A stretch of DNA of 6,218 nt from an uncultured Kouleothrix sp. Its GTDB lineage: Bacteria > Chloroflexota > Chloroflexia > Chloroflexales > Roseiflexaceae. The notes below the pieces were generated by a model, which did not search any database, was not told the DNA's origin, and saw only the letters and a program-made list of their open reading frames with translations. This document shows, piece by piece, positions 1 to 5,995 of the stretch; position 1 is the stretch's first letter, and the number at the start of each line of letters is the position of its first letter. The translations under genes and the position numbers were made by a program. Location: NCBI GenBank assembly GCA_937858455.1, contig CALLYN010000225.1, forward strand, positions 1 to 6,218. The letters are read 5' to 3'.

Positions 1-803
1 GTGGCGTCGCGCGCCGCCACCGCGCGCCCGGCGCGCAGCTCGGCGCCAACTGCCTGCGGGATGGCGTCGGGCTTGCGCAGAAATAGCGCTCGGCCGGCGC
101 TCCGGTCGGCGATGGCCGTGAGCACGTCTTCCTGAAACTCGCCGCCCAAGCCGATCGTGCTGATCGCCACGCCCTCGGCAGCGGCGGCGGCGGCCAGGCG
201 CAGGCACTCGTCGGGGCGCTGGGTGAAGCCGTCGGTCAGCAGCAGCAGCCGCTCGGCGCGCTCGGCGGCGCGGCTGCGCCGTAGCTCGCTGAGCCCGAGC
301 GCGATCCCCTGGGCCAGGTCGGTCTGCTCGCCCAGGTTCAGCCCGGGCAGCCGGCCGATCCCGCGCGCCAGCGCGGCGCGATCGGCGCCCGAGGTGCTGC
401 GGGTCAGCGCGAGCGCTTCTTCGGCGCAGGCGATCAGCGCGAAGCGGTCGCCGTCGCTCAGCCGATCGACCACGCTGTGCAGCGCGCGCGCCACAAAATC
501 CAGCGCGCTGGGCGCCGCGGCGCGCATGTCGGGCGGCACCGGCCCGGCCAGCTGCCACACCGGCACGCCGTCGACCAGCACTTCCTGGGCGGTGCCGCTG
601 CGCAGCAGCTCGCGGAACTGCGCCTCGCTGACGATCGGGATGCGCATGGAGCGGCTGGCGTCGGCCACGAGCGCCCAGTTGACGGCGTGCGCGCCGCCGG
701 CACCGCTAGCGCCGAGCGTCAGCAGCAGGTAGCAGAGCTGCGGCTCGGGCAGCAGCGCCAGGGCGGGCTGTGGTGGCTCGATCTGAAGGGTGAGCGTCGG
801 CAT
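1..803 (-). CDS. von Willebrand factor A (vWA) domain protein, 3' end beyond the window
   Basis: The frame stays open from an ATG at 803-801 to the left edge, giving 267 complete codons with the C-terminus missing. After a short strand-rich N-terminus, the vWA fold begins around residue 40. All three parts of the MIDAS metal site are visible: DASRSM at residues 48-53 (the DxSxS loop), Thr161 in GEQTDLAQG, and Asp191 in LLLLTDG. Such domains bind a divalent metal and usually mediate protein-protein contact. There is no signal peptide or membrane segment in the visible part, so it is probably cytoplasmic. About 45 residues separate the DxSxS loop from the next helix (around residue 99), longer than in a minimal vWA domain, and they include EVLVDGVPVWQL. 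The start is supported by a TATAAT box six bases upstream of the ATG; there is no Shine-Dalgarno sequence. The partner and exact role cannot be told. Plus-strand frames over this stretch are shadows. Confidence 0.88.
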   Translation of the reverse strand, partial: MPTLTLQIEPPQPALALLPEPQLCYLLLTLGASGAGGAHAVNWALVADASRSMRIPIVSEAQFRELLRSGTAQEVLVDGVPVWQLAGPVPPDMRAAAPSALDFVARALHSVVDRLSDGDRFALIACAEEALALTRSTSGADRAALARGIGRLPGLNLGEQTDLAQGIALGLSELRRSRAAERAERLLLLTDGFTQRPDECLRLAAAAAAEGVAISTIGLGGEFQEDVLTAIADRSAGRALFLRKPDAIPQAVGAELRAGRAVAARDA

Positions 804-804
804 G

Positions 805-838
805 GCGCCATTATAGCGCAAGCGGCGGCCCGGGTGTA
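805..838 (-). promoter_or_regulatory. Promoter of the vWA gene, probably leaderless
   Basis: Read on the minus strand, a perfect TATAAT lies at 815-810 and only GGCGCC separates it from the ATG at 803. Transcription normally starts about 6-8 bases after the -10 box, so the first transcribed base would be at or next to the A of the ATG. The -35 candidate, TACACC at 838-833 with a 17-base spacer, is weak. The -10 box is the centre of a dyad, GCGC-TATAATG-GCGC (819-805). Confidence 0.6.
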
Positions 839-895
839 CTGGCAGCGGCGCCTGCGGGGGCGCTACGGCGGTAGGCGTGGCAGGGCATGCGCCGA

Positions 896-1645
896 TCAGC
901 TACCGGATGGTACGGCGCCGCGCCCAACCTCAAGGATATGCTGCAGCACGCCGGCCGGCCCCACCTGGGCCTCGAGCGCCAGCACCCGCTCCATCAGCGG
1001 GCGGTAGGGGTGCGACGAGCTGAGCATGCGCTGGGCCGCGCGCGTACAGCCAAGGAACAGGAGGTGCCGGTAGGCGACCCACTCGGCGAACCCTTCGCGC
1101 AGCGCGTCGTCGTCGAGCAGCGGGCAGGTTTCGCCCTGCCAGGCGTGCGCGTACTCGTGGGCCACCACCGTGCGAAACAGCAGCTTCGGCAGCCCGTAGA
1201 GCATGTAGATCACGCGCAGGCGCCCCTGGCGCTGGTACAGCCCGAGCGTCTTCTCGTCGGGGGCGTGGCCGTCGTGGGCGGCGGCGCGCACCTGGGCCAT
1301 GGCCGGCGCGTCGACCAGCCGGAACTCGACGCCGACGCGCAGCGCCAGGCCAAGCTGCGACACAATCGCCGCCACGGTTTCGTCGTAGAGCGCGCGCGCC
1401 GCCGCCGGGTCGACGATCGCGGTGGCGTGGCAGCTATTGCATAGCTGCCGGCCGTCGTGCAGCGACCAGTGGGTGTCGCCCACTGGCGCCGAGCAGGCGT
1501 CGCAGCGCGGGCGCGTGGCGATGCAGGTTGGGCAGAAGCGATCCGATCGATCGCGCAGGTAGTAGTAGCCGCTGGTGAGCGGCGCGCCGCATGCTGCGCA
1601 GTGGCTGGCGCTTGGTTTGGGCGTGCGAGTTAGGTAGCTCGTCAT
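896..1645 (-). CDS. DA1-like zinc metallopeptidase with N-terminal LIM-like zinc ribbons
   Basis: A 249-residue soluble protein. The N-terminal third carries four CxxC pairs, at Cys16/19, Cys38/41, Cys48/51 and Cys69/72 (then His73), spaced as two consecutive zinc-binding modules like a LIM domain. The C-terminal half carries LYGLPKLL (149-156) followed by HEYAHAW (163-169), an HExxH zinc-peptidase site with catalytic Glu164 and ligands His163 and His167. Glu184 in the following REGFAEW is the probable third ligand. The order LIM, then YGLP-LL, then HExxHAW, then EG is what I remember of the plant DA1 ubiquitin-activated peptidases (DA1-like domain), although the ubiquitin-interacting motifs of plant DA1 are absent. 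The substrate is unknown. The ATG at 1645 lacks a clear Shine-Dalgarno sequence, but a promoter sits about 50 bases upstream. The vWA gene follows 92 bp downstream on the same strand with its own promoter. It could instead be called a generic gluzincin. Confidence 0.85.
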   Translation of the reverse strand: MTSYLTRTPKPSASHCAACGAPLTSGYYYLRDRSDRFCPTCIATRPRCDACSAPVGDTHWSLHDGRQLCNSCHATAIVDPAAARALYDETVAAIVSQLGLALRVGVEFRLVDAPAMAQVRAAAHDGHAPDEKTLGLYQRQGRLRVIYMLYGLPKLLFRTVVAHEYAHAWQGETCPLLDDDALREGFAEWVAYRHLLFLGCTRAAQRMLSSSHPYRPLMERVLALEAQVGPAGVLQHILEVGRGAVPSGS

Positions 1646-1696
1646 GGTCTACGTGTCGTCGAGCGTTGGCGCGGCCCGCGCTGGGCCGCCGCGCAC

Positions 1697-1725
1697 AGCA
1701 TACCACGCTCGCCGGCCCGATGCAA
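1697..1725 (-). promoter_or_regulatory. Candidate promoter of the DA1-like peptidase gene
   Basis: On the minus strand, TTGCAT (1725-1720) and TATGCT (1702-1697) are separated by exactly 17 bases. The -10 box is preceded by TGG, giving an extended -10. Transcription would start near 1690, leaving a leader of about 45 bases before the ATG at 1645. Both hexamers are only partial consensus matches. Confidence 0.45.
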
Positions 1726-1741
1726 TGAATCGCAGAGAACA

Positions 1742-1750
1742 TGGTATACT
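1742..1750 (+). promoter_or_regulatory. Extended -10 promoter of the acidic hypothetical gene
   Basis: TGGTATACT fits an extended -10 element (TG-n-TATACT, five of six consensus bases). No good -35 hexamer lies 16-18 bases upstream, which is tolerated for extended -10 promoters. The predicted transcription start near 1757 gives a leader of about 55 bases ending in a strong ribosome binding site. It is divergent from the minus-strand promoter at 1697-1725. Confidence 0.45.
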
Positions 1751-1811
1751 GGTGTGTCTTTGATACGTTATGAAACAGTGGCGCAGTGTCGTCGCCACGT
1801 GAGGAGTACAC

Positions 1812-2450
1812 ATGTCAGATCGTACAACCGAGCTGGATCTGGTCGTCGGCTCGATGTTCACCACGCGCCCCGAGGAAGATCGCGAGCTGTACGAAGACGA
1901 GCGCGAGTGGCTATCGGACATTCAGGATCTGCTGCGCGAGGAAGGCATCGAGATCGACCTGCTGTCGCGGCCGGGCGTCGAGATCTGGGAGGGCGGGATC
2001 GACCGCTTCATGGATCTCTACCAGCTGCGACAGCTGGCGGCCTACCTCGAGCAGGGCCGCGATGTCTCGGGCATGCTCGGCGCTGGTGTACCCGACGACA
2101 GCGAGCCCGACCCGGCCCTGGTGGCGATCTGGGATGGCGAGCAGACGACGCGCTTCCCACACCTGATCAATCACCAGGCCGACGGCGGCTACTACCTGCC
2201 GGTCGATTTCGCCGAGCCGATCTGGCTTGAGGCCGACGAGGAAGAGATCGACGAGGACGACGAGGACGCCGAAGATCCGTACATCAGCTTTGGCTCGTCG
2301 GTTGGCCTGCAGCGCGAGCTGGCCGAGCTGGACGGCATGCTTCAGGCGGCAGGCGTTCCGGCCAGCAGCGGCCCCGTGCGCTGCCTGCGCGTGCTGCGCG
2401 AAGCCGCCGACCAGAGCATCGCCAACGATCTGCCGATCATTGTGTGGTAG
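1812..2450 (+). CDS. Acidic hypothetical protein, 212 residues
   Basis: I do not recognise this family. The start is well supported: GAGGAG at 1801-1806 lies five bases before the ATG. The protein is soluble, with no signal peptide, membrane segment or cysteine cluster, and is very acidic overall. The N-terminal part (residues 20-82) looks helical and charged. Residues 103-139 (around AIWDGEQTTRFPHLINHQ and YYLPVDFAEPIW) look like a strand-rich core with several aromatics. Residues 140-155 are an almost uninterrupted acidic run (13 of 16 are Asp or Glu), probably a flexible linker. The C-terminal 55 residues (SVGLQRELAELDGML, then LRVLREAADQSIANDLPIIVW) look like a small helical domain ending in a strand. 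The codon bias matches the neighbours, so nothing suggests recent transfer. It is transcribed alone, divergently from the DA1-like gene. No function is assigned. Confidence 0.85.
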   Translation: MSDRTTELDLVVGSMFTTRPEEDRELYEDEREWLSDIQDLLREEGIEIDLLSRPGVEIWEGGIDRFMDLYQLRQLAAYLEQGRDVSGMLGAGVPDDSEPDPALVAIWDGEQTTRFPHLINHQADGGYYLPVDFAEPIWLEADEEEIDEDDEDAEDPYISFGSSVGLQRELAELDGMLQAAGVPASSGPVRCLRVLREAADQSIANDLPIIVW

Positions 2451-2477
2451 CGGCACCAGCCAGATCCGGCGGCGCCG

Positions 2478-2603
2478 AGCCTGTGAGAGGCTGTCTGAAA
2501 TATCTGTGTACCACCAAGGCACCAAGCGGTACTACGTGAGAAAACACCAACACCACATACACGATCGTGGTGTCTTCGTGCCTTGGTGGTCTCTTCTCAG
2601 GCT
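2478..2603. repeat. Nested inverted-repeat element (MITE/REP-like), non-coding
   Basis: The main arms are 2510-2526 (ACCACCAAGGCACCAAG) and 2574-2590, complementary at 16 of 17 positions. Inside, ACACCAC (2550-2556) pairs with GTGGTGT (2567-2573), which directly abuts the right main arm. Outside, AGCCTG-tg-AGA (2478-2488) is complementary to TCTCAGGCT (2595-2603) apart from a two-base bulge. A further 6-bp pair, TCTCAG/CTGAGA (2595-2600 and 2612-2617), lies on the right flank. The stretch is less GC-rich than the flanking genes and has no reading frame worth calling. From memory, CACCAAGGCAC-type palindromes recur between genes in several bacteria, but I cannot check the copy number. It lies 28 bp after the acidic gene's stop and about 80 bp before the miaB promoter. 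Confidence 0.65.
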
Positions 2604-2685
2604 ATTTATTTCTGAGATCGCGTTACGTCGCGTGTCTACTGGCGCCTGTCGGGGCTGGCTGCCGCCACGGCGCGTGGCTGGCGGG

Positions 2686-2714
2686 TTGCGGTTGGCTTCG
2701 GAAGCAGGTATAAT
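2686..2714 (+). promoter_or_regulatory. Promoter of the miaB operon
   Basis: TTGCGG (2686-2691) and a perfect TATAAT (2709-2714) are separated by 17 bases. Transcription would start near 2721, about 30 bases before the miaB ATG. The -10 box is the centre of a 17-bp dyad, GCAGGTATAATGCCTGC (2704-2720), in which seven of eight base pairs match; this may be an operator. Confidence 0.7.
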
Positions 2715-2750
2715 GCCTGCCCGTTACGCTGGCTGGTTAGGTGTACCTCG

Positions 2751-4133
2751 ATGATTGAGCTGAAACTGGTAGCAAAAGACGAGCTGGTGGGTGGCGTGCC
2801 GCGGCCTTCGCGCGATGCAACGCCGCGCGAGCGCCGCTACTATGTGTGGACGGTCGGCTGCCAGATGAACGTCTCCGACTCCGAGCGCCTTGAAGCGGCG
2901 CTCCAGGGCGTCGGCTACGCGCCTGCCGATCGGCCGGAAGACGCCAGCTTCATTGTGCTGAACTCGTGCAGCGTGCGCGCCTCGGCCGAGGAGCGGATCA
3001 TCGGCAAGCTTGGCGAGCTGCAGCGCGTCAAGCGCGAGCTGCCCGACACGCGCGTGGTGCTGTGGGGCTGCATGGTCGGCCCGAACAACCAGTCGATCTT
3101 TCAGGCGCGCCTGCCGATGGTCGATCATTTCGTCTCGCCCTCGGCGGTCGACGAAGTGGTGGCGCTGGCGCCGCACTCGCTCTACCAGCTCGACCAGCCG
3201 GCGCTGCCGGTGGCCGATCTGGCGCACCCGCCGGTGTCGGTGCACGTGCCGATCCAGTACGGCTGCAACATGAGCTGCGCCTTCTGCGTGATCCCGCTGC
3301 GTCGCGGCAAAGAGCGCAGCCGCCCGCTCGGCGAGATCGCCGACGAGGTGCGCCGGATCGTCGCGCGCGGCGCGCGCGAGATCACCCTGCTCGGCCAGAT
3401 TGTCGACTCGTGGGGTCACGATCTGCCCGGCCGCCCCGATCTGGCCGATCTGCTGCGCGCCGTGCACGCCACGCCCGGGCTGGTACGGCTGCGCTTCCTG
3501 ACATCGCACCCGGCCTGGATGACCGAGAAGCTGATCGCCACCATGGCCGAGCTGCCGCGCGCCCAGCGCGAGATCAACCTGCCGGTGCAGTCCGGCCACG
3601 ACGAGATGCTCAAGATCATGCGGCGCGGCTACACCGTGGCGCGCTACCGCGACCTGATCGGCAAGATTCGCGCGGCCATGCCCGATATTGCGCTCACCAC
3701 CGATATTATCGTCGGCCACCCCGGCGAGGAGCGCGAGCACTTCGACGGCACGCGCGCCCTGATCGAGGAGATCGGCTTCGACAAGGTGCATATCGCCGCC
3801 TACTCGGCGCGCCCCGGCACGCGCGCAGGCGCGATGGAAGACGACCCGGCGCTGGCGGTGCCCGAGGACGAGAAGCAGGCCCGCCGCGTCGAACTCGAGC
3901 AGCTGCAGGAGCGCATCGCCACCGCGCGCAATGCCCGCCTGCTCGGCCAGGTGGTCGAGATCCTGGTTGAAGGCGAGCACCGCGGCAAGTGGCGCGGCCG
4001 TACGCCCGGCAATAAGCTAGTGTTCTTCGCCGACGCGCACGATTGGGTCGGCAAGCTCGCGCGCATCCGCGTCACTCACACCGGCCCGTGGTCGCTTGGC
4101 GGCGAGCTGGTGGGCGAAGGGACGCCGGCCTGA
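2751..4133 (+). CDS. miaB: tRNA-2-methylthio-N6-dimethylallyladenosine synthase (MiaB)
   Basis: A radical-SAM methylthiotransferase that adds a methylthio group to i6A at position 37 of tRNAs reading UNN codons, acting in the cytoplasm. At 460 residues it is close to the family length. An N-terminal tail of about 28 residues precedes the methylthiotransferase domain, whose auxiliary-cluster cysteines are Cys37 (GCQMN), Cys73 (NSCSVR) and Cys107 (WGCM). The radical-SAM loop is Cys172, Cys176 and Cys179 (GCNMSCAFC), followed by RGKERSRP. Other family motifs are LPVQSGHDEMLKIMRRGYT (277-295), TDIIVGHPGE (317-326) and YSARPGT. A TRAM RNA-binding domain ends the protein (about 395-457). Non-canonical details include LGQIVDSWG in place of LGQNVNSY. 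TAGGTG seven bases before the ATG is a modest ribosome binding site. RimO and MtaB are less likely given the GCQMN and SCSVR motifs. It is the first gene of a likely three-gene operon. Confidence 0.93.
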   Translation: MIELKLVAKDELVGGVPRPSRDATPRERRYYVWTVGCQMNVSDSERLEAALQGVGYAPADRPEDASFIVLNSCSVRASAEERIIGKLGELQRVKRELPDTRVVLWGCMVGPNNQSIFQARLPMVDHFVSPSAVDEVVALAPHSLYQLDQPALPVADLAHPPVSVHVPIQYGCNMSCAFCVIPLRRGKERSRPLGEIADEVRRIVARGAREITLLGQIVDSWGHDLPGRPDLADLLRAVHATPGLVRLRFLTSHPAWMTEKLIATMAELPRAQREINLPVQSGHDEMLKIMRRGYTVARYRDLIGKIRAAMPDIALTTDIIVGHPGEEREHFDGTRALIEEIGFDKVHIAAYSARPGTRAGAMEDDPALAVPEDEKQARRVELEQLQERIATARNARLLGQVVEILVEGEHRGKWRGRTPGNKLVFFADAHDWVGKLARIRVTHTGPWSLGGELVGEGTPA

Positions 4134-4996
4134 TGGCACAGCAGTACGACGCGCCGTTTGTTCCCGCCCCCGAGCCGGCGCCGCGCCCGCGCAAATGGCC
4201 GCTGGCCGGCGTTATGGCGATCGACTTCGTGATCGCGCTGGTCGCATTCGTCGGGCTGACACTGCTGGTGCAGATTGCGTTCGTGGGGATCCGCGTGGCG
4301 CAGCAAGGGCTTTCGCTGGCCGATCTGCAGGCGCGCCTGCGCGACCAAGCCGAGGCCGTGAAGCTGATCGGCGCCGATGGCTTGTTCGCCACGCTGCTGG
4401 CGACGAACGCCGCATTTGCGCTTATTCCGATCGCTCGCGTGCGCTGGCTGCGCCACGAGCCGCTGGCCGAGATCGGCTTCCAGGCCCGCAACCTGCCAAA
4501 GCTGATCGCGATCGGCGTGGGCGTGGGCGTACTCTCGCTGCTGGCCAACGGCCTGATCTCCGGCCTGTTCCAGCGCTACGGCGTGGTGCCCGATCAGTCA
4601 GCGCAGTTCCCGCTGTTCCAGGGCGACTACCTTGGCCAGGCGCTGTTTATGCTCGGCGCGGCGGTGCTGGCGCCCATCGGCGAAGAGATCCTGTTTCGCG
4701 GCTATGTGTTCAACGCGCTGCGCGAAACGTTTGGCCAGCGCCGCTGGGGCTTGCCGCTGGCCTATGGCGTGAGCGCGCTGCTGTTTGCCGCCGTGCACGT
4801 CTTCTCGGTGAGCCGCGGCCTGCTGGGGCTGATGCTGCCGCTCTTCGTGATCGGCCTGCTGCTGGCCTGGGCCATGCACACCACGCGTAGCTTGCTGCCG
4901 TGTATCATTGCGCATGCGATAAACAATGGTGTGGCGCTGGTTGCGCTGGTGATCTGTATCAATAACCCCGGCATGGCCGGCTGCCCGGCGATCTGA
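4133..4996 (+). CDS. CPBP (Abi/CAAX-like) family intramembrane metalloprotease
   Basis: A 287-residue membrane protein. After a proline-rich cytoplasmic tail (about residues 1-22) come roughly seven hydrophobic segments, near residues 24-52, 84-103, 122-145, 168-183, 206-222, 228-247 and 253-275. The three CPBP signatures are present: EEILFRG (Glu184, Glu185, Arg189), FAAVH (Phe218, His222) and HAINN (His261, Asn265). In characterised relatives such as Rce1 the corresponding Glu and His residues form a glutamyl/metal-type active site buried in the membrane. Bacterial members have been linked to peptide processing, bacteriocin self-immunity and protein sorting, but most lack known substrates, as here. 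The chosen start overlaps the miaB stop in TGATG, implying translational coupling; GAAGGGA lies ten bases upstream. An in-frame ATG at 4043 lies inside miaB and was rejected, because the 30 residues it would add merely read the miaB codons in another frame. Confidence 0.9.
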   Translation: MAQQYDAPFVPAPEPAPRPRKWPLAGVMAIDFVIALVAFVGLTLLVQIAFVGIRVAQQGLSLADLQARLRDQAEAVKLIGADGLFATLLATNAAFALIPIARVRWLRHEPLAEIGFQARNLPKLIAIGVGVGVLSLLANGLISGLFQRYGVVPDQSAQFPLFQGDYLGQALFMLGAAVLAPIGEEILFRGYVFNALRETFGQRRWGLPLAYGVSALLFAAVHVFSVSRGLLGLMLPLFVIGLLLAWAMHTTRSLLPCIIAHAINNGVALVALVICINNPGMAGCPAI

Positions 4997-5024
4997 CGAA
5001 GGCAGGGCACGATTGTATTTGTGC

Positions 5025-5040
5025 GGAGGGATATTGCTTG
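5025..5040 (+). promoter_or_regulatory. Ribosome binding site fixing a TTG start
   Basis: GGAGG at 5025-5029 lies eight bases before TTG at 5038-5040, followed in frame by AGC AAG CAG. No ATG or GTG lies close by in this frame, and the frame's similarity to TPR repeats begins shortly afterwards. TTG is therefore the best start. Confidence 0.75.
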
Positions 5041-5883
5041 AGCAAGCAGGATGAGAAACTGCGCCTACGCCGCCGGCTTCAGGATCAGGCGGTCGATCTG
5101 GCGGCCAAAAATCGTTGGGACGAGGCGATCGAAGCCAACCTCCAGCTGATTAGCCTTGGTGAAGACGCCGACACGTTCAACCGCCTTGGCAAGGCATACT
5201 TCGAGCTGGGCAAGCTGGCCGAGGCGCGCGAGGCGTACCAGAGCTCGCTGCGCCTCAACCCGGCCAACTCGATCGCCCGCAAAAACGTCGAGCGCCTGAA
5301 CGACCTGGTGGCGCGCTCGGCTACCGCGCCGGTGCGCACCACCCGCCAGCTCGTCGACCTGCGGCTGTTTATCACCGAAACCGGCAAAACCGCACTTACT
5401 ACGCTCGTCGACGTGCCGCGCGGCCCGGTGGTCGATGCCGTGGTCACGGGCGAGAAGGTCGATCTGAAGCTCGAAGGCCGCAATGTGCTGGTGCTCGACG
5501 CCAGCAGCCACGTGATCGGCCGGGTCGAGCCGAAGCTGGCCCAGCGCCTCAGCGAGCTGATGCTCGGCGGTAATCGCTATGCCTCGGCGGTGGCCCAGAC
5601 GAATAATCACCAGCTGCGCGTGCTGATCCGCGAGGTGTACCAGGATCCAAGCCAGCGCGGCCGGGTCTCGTTCCCCGGCAAGCTCGGCGAAAGCGCACTC
5701 CATGGCGGCTACTTCGCCTCGGCGCGCTACGACGAGTATGGCGACGAGCTGCTCGAAGACGACGACAATATCGACGTGCGCGAGGAGGTCGAGGAGGAGT
5801 CGTTCGGCGGCGAGGAAGAAGAGCTGGGCCTCGACGATATCGAGCAGGATATCGGCGAAGAGGAAGATATCAACGAAGAGTAG
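5038..5883 (+). CDS. TPR protein with HIRAN-like middle region and acidic C-terminal tail
   Basis: 281 residues from a TTG start. Residues 11-43 and 45-76 form two tetratricopeptide repeats; the second, from TFNRLGKAYFELGKLAEA to SLRLNPA, is the classic pattern. A third partial helix follows (77-92). Residues 104-212 look like a mixed strand/helix domain. The stretch VLVLDASSHVIGRVEPKLAQ (150-169) and the following ALMLGG/YASAV-type pattern recall the HIRAN fold (strand, IG-V turn, short helix, strand), but this is a tentative resemblance. The tail, 231-281, has 28 Asp/Glu among 51 residues and is presumably disordered. There is no signal peptide or membrane segment, so it is probably cytoplasmic. 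TPRs bind proteins, and the acidic tail could bind basic partners or compete with nucleic acid. It starts 41 bp after the protease gene and is followed by a strong terminator, so it is the last gene of the miaB operon. The specific function is unknown. Confidence 0.87.
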   Translation: MSKQDEKLRLRRRLQDQAVDLAAKNRWDEAIEANLQLISLGEDADTFNRLGKAYFELGKLAEAREAYQSSLRLNPANSIARKNVERLNDLVARSATAPVRTTRQLVDLRLFITETGKTALTTLVDVPRGPVVDAVVTGEKVDLKLEGRNVLVLDASSHVIGRVEPKLAQRLSELMLGGNRYASAVAQTNNHQLRVLIREVYQDPSQRGRVSFPGKLGESALHGGYFASARYDEYGDELLEDDDNIDVREEVEEESFGGEEEELGLDDIEQDIGEEEDINEE

Positions 5884-5904
5884 CGCCGCCAATCGCTGCT
5901 GTGC

Positions 5905-5944
5905 CACCCCCGCTCCCTCATCGGGAGCGGGGGTGTTCTTTTCT
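5905..5944 (+). terminator. Rho-independent terminator of the miaB operon
   Basis: A perfect 13-bp stem, CACCCCCGCTCCC (5905-5917) with GGGAGCGGGGGTG (5923-5935), closes a five-base loop and is followed by TTCTTTTCT. It begins 21 bases after the TPR stop codon. Confidence 0.93.
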
Positions 5945-5963
5945 GTAGGACAAACGGTGGGGG

Positions 5964-5995
5964 TTTGGGGCGGCGAAGCCGCCCCCAAATTTCTT
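5964..5995 (+). terminator. Second, tandem terminator-like hairpin
   Basis: TTTGGGGCGGC (5964-5974) pairs with GCCGCCCCCAAA (5978-5989) with one bulged C, around a GAA loop. The sequence TTTCTT-type tract (5990-5995) follows. The polarity fits plus-strand termination as a backup to the first terminator; minus-strand reading has no U tract. It could alternatively be part of a repeat cluster. Confidence 0.6.

Noticed and set aside
157..732. Plus-strand open frame of 191 codons opposite the vWA gene
   Set aside because: Low-complexity Ser/Ala/Arg composition typical of the antisense of a GC-rich gene. The minus strand carries the clear MIDAS motifs.
848..863. Possible terminator (GCGCC/GGCGC stem) after the DA1-like gene
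   Set aside because: Only five base pairs and no T tract on the minus strand. Short GC stems are expected by chance in this composition.
2227..2754. 175-codon plus-strand frame overlapping the end of the acidic gene and the inverted-repeat element
   Set aside because: The first half is an Arg/Thr-rich frame-shifted reading of the acidic gene, and the rest crosses the repeat and the miaB promoter.
2724..3980. Minus-strand open frame of 418 codons opposite miaB
   Set aside because: His/Arg/Ala-rich composition and no motifs. It is the antisense shadow of a strongly identified MiaB.
4043..4132. Upstream in-frame ATG for the intramembrane protease
   Set aside because: The extra 30 residues are just miaB's codons in another frame. 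The ATG at 4133 overlaps the miaB stop and begins a normal cytoplasmic tail.
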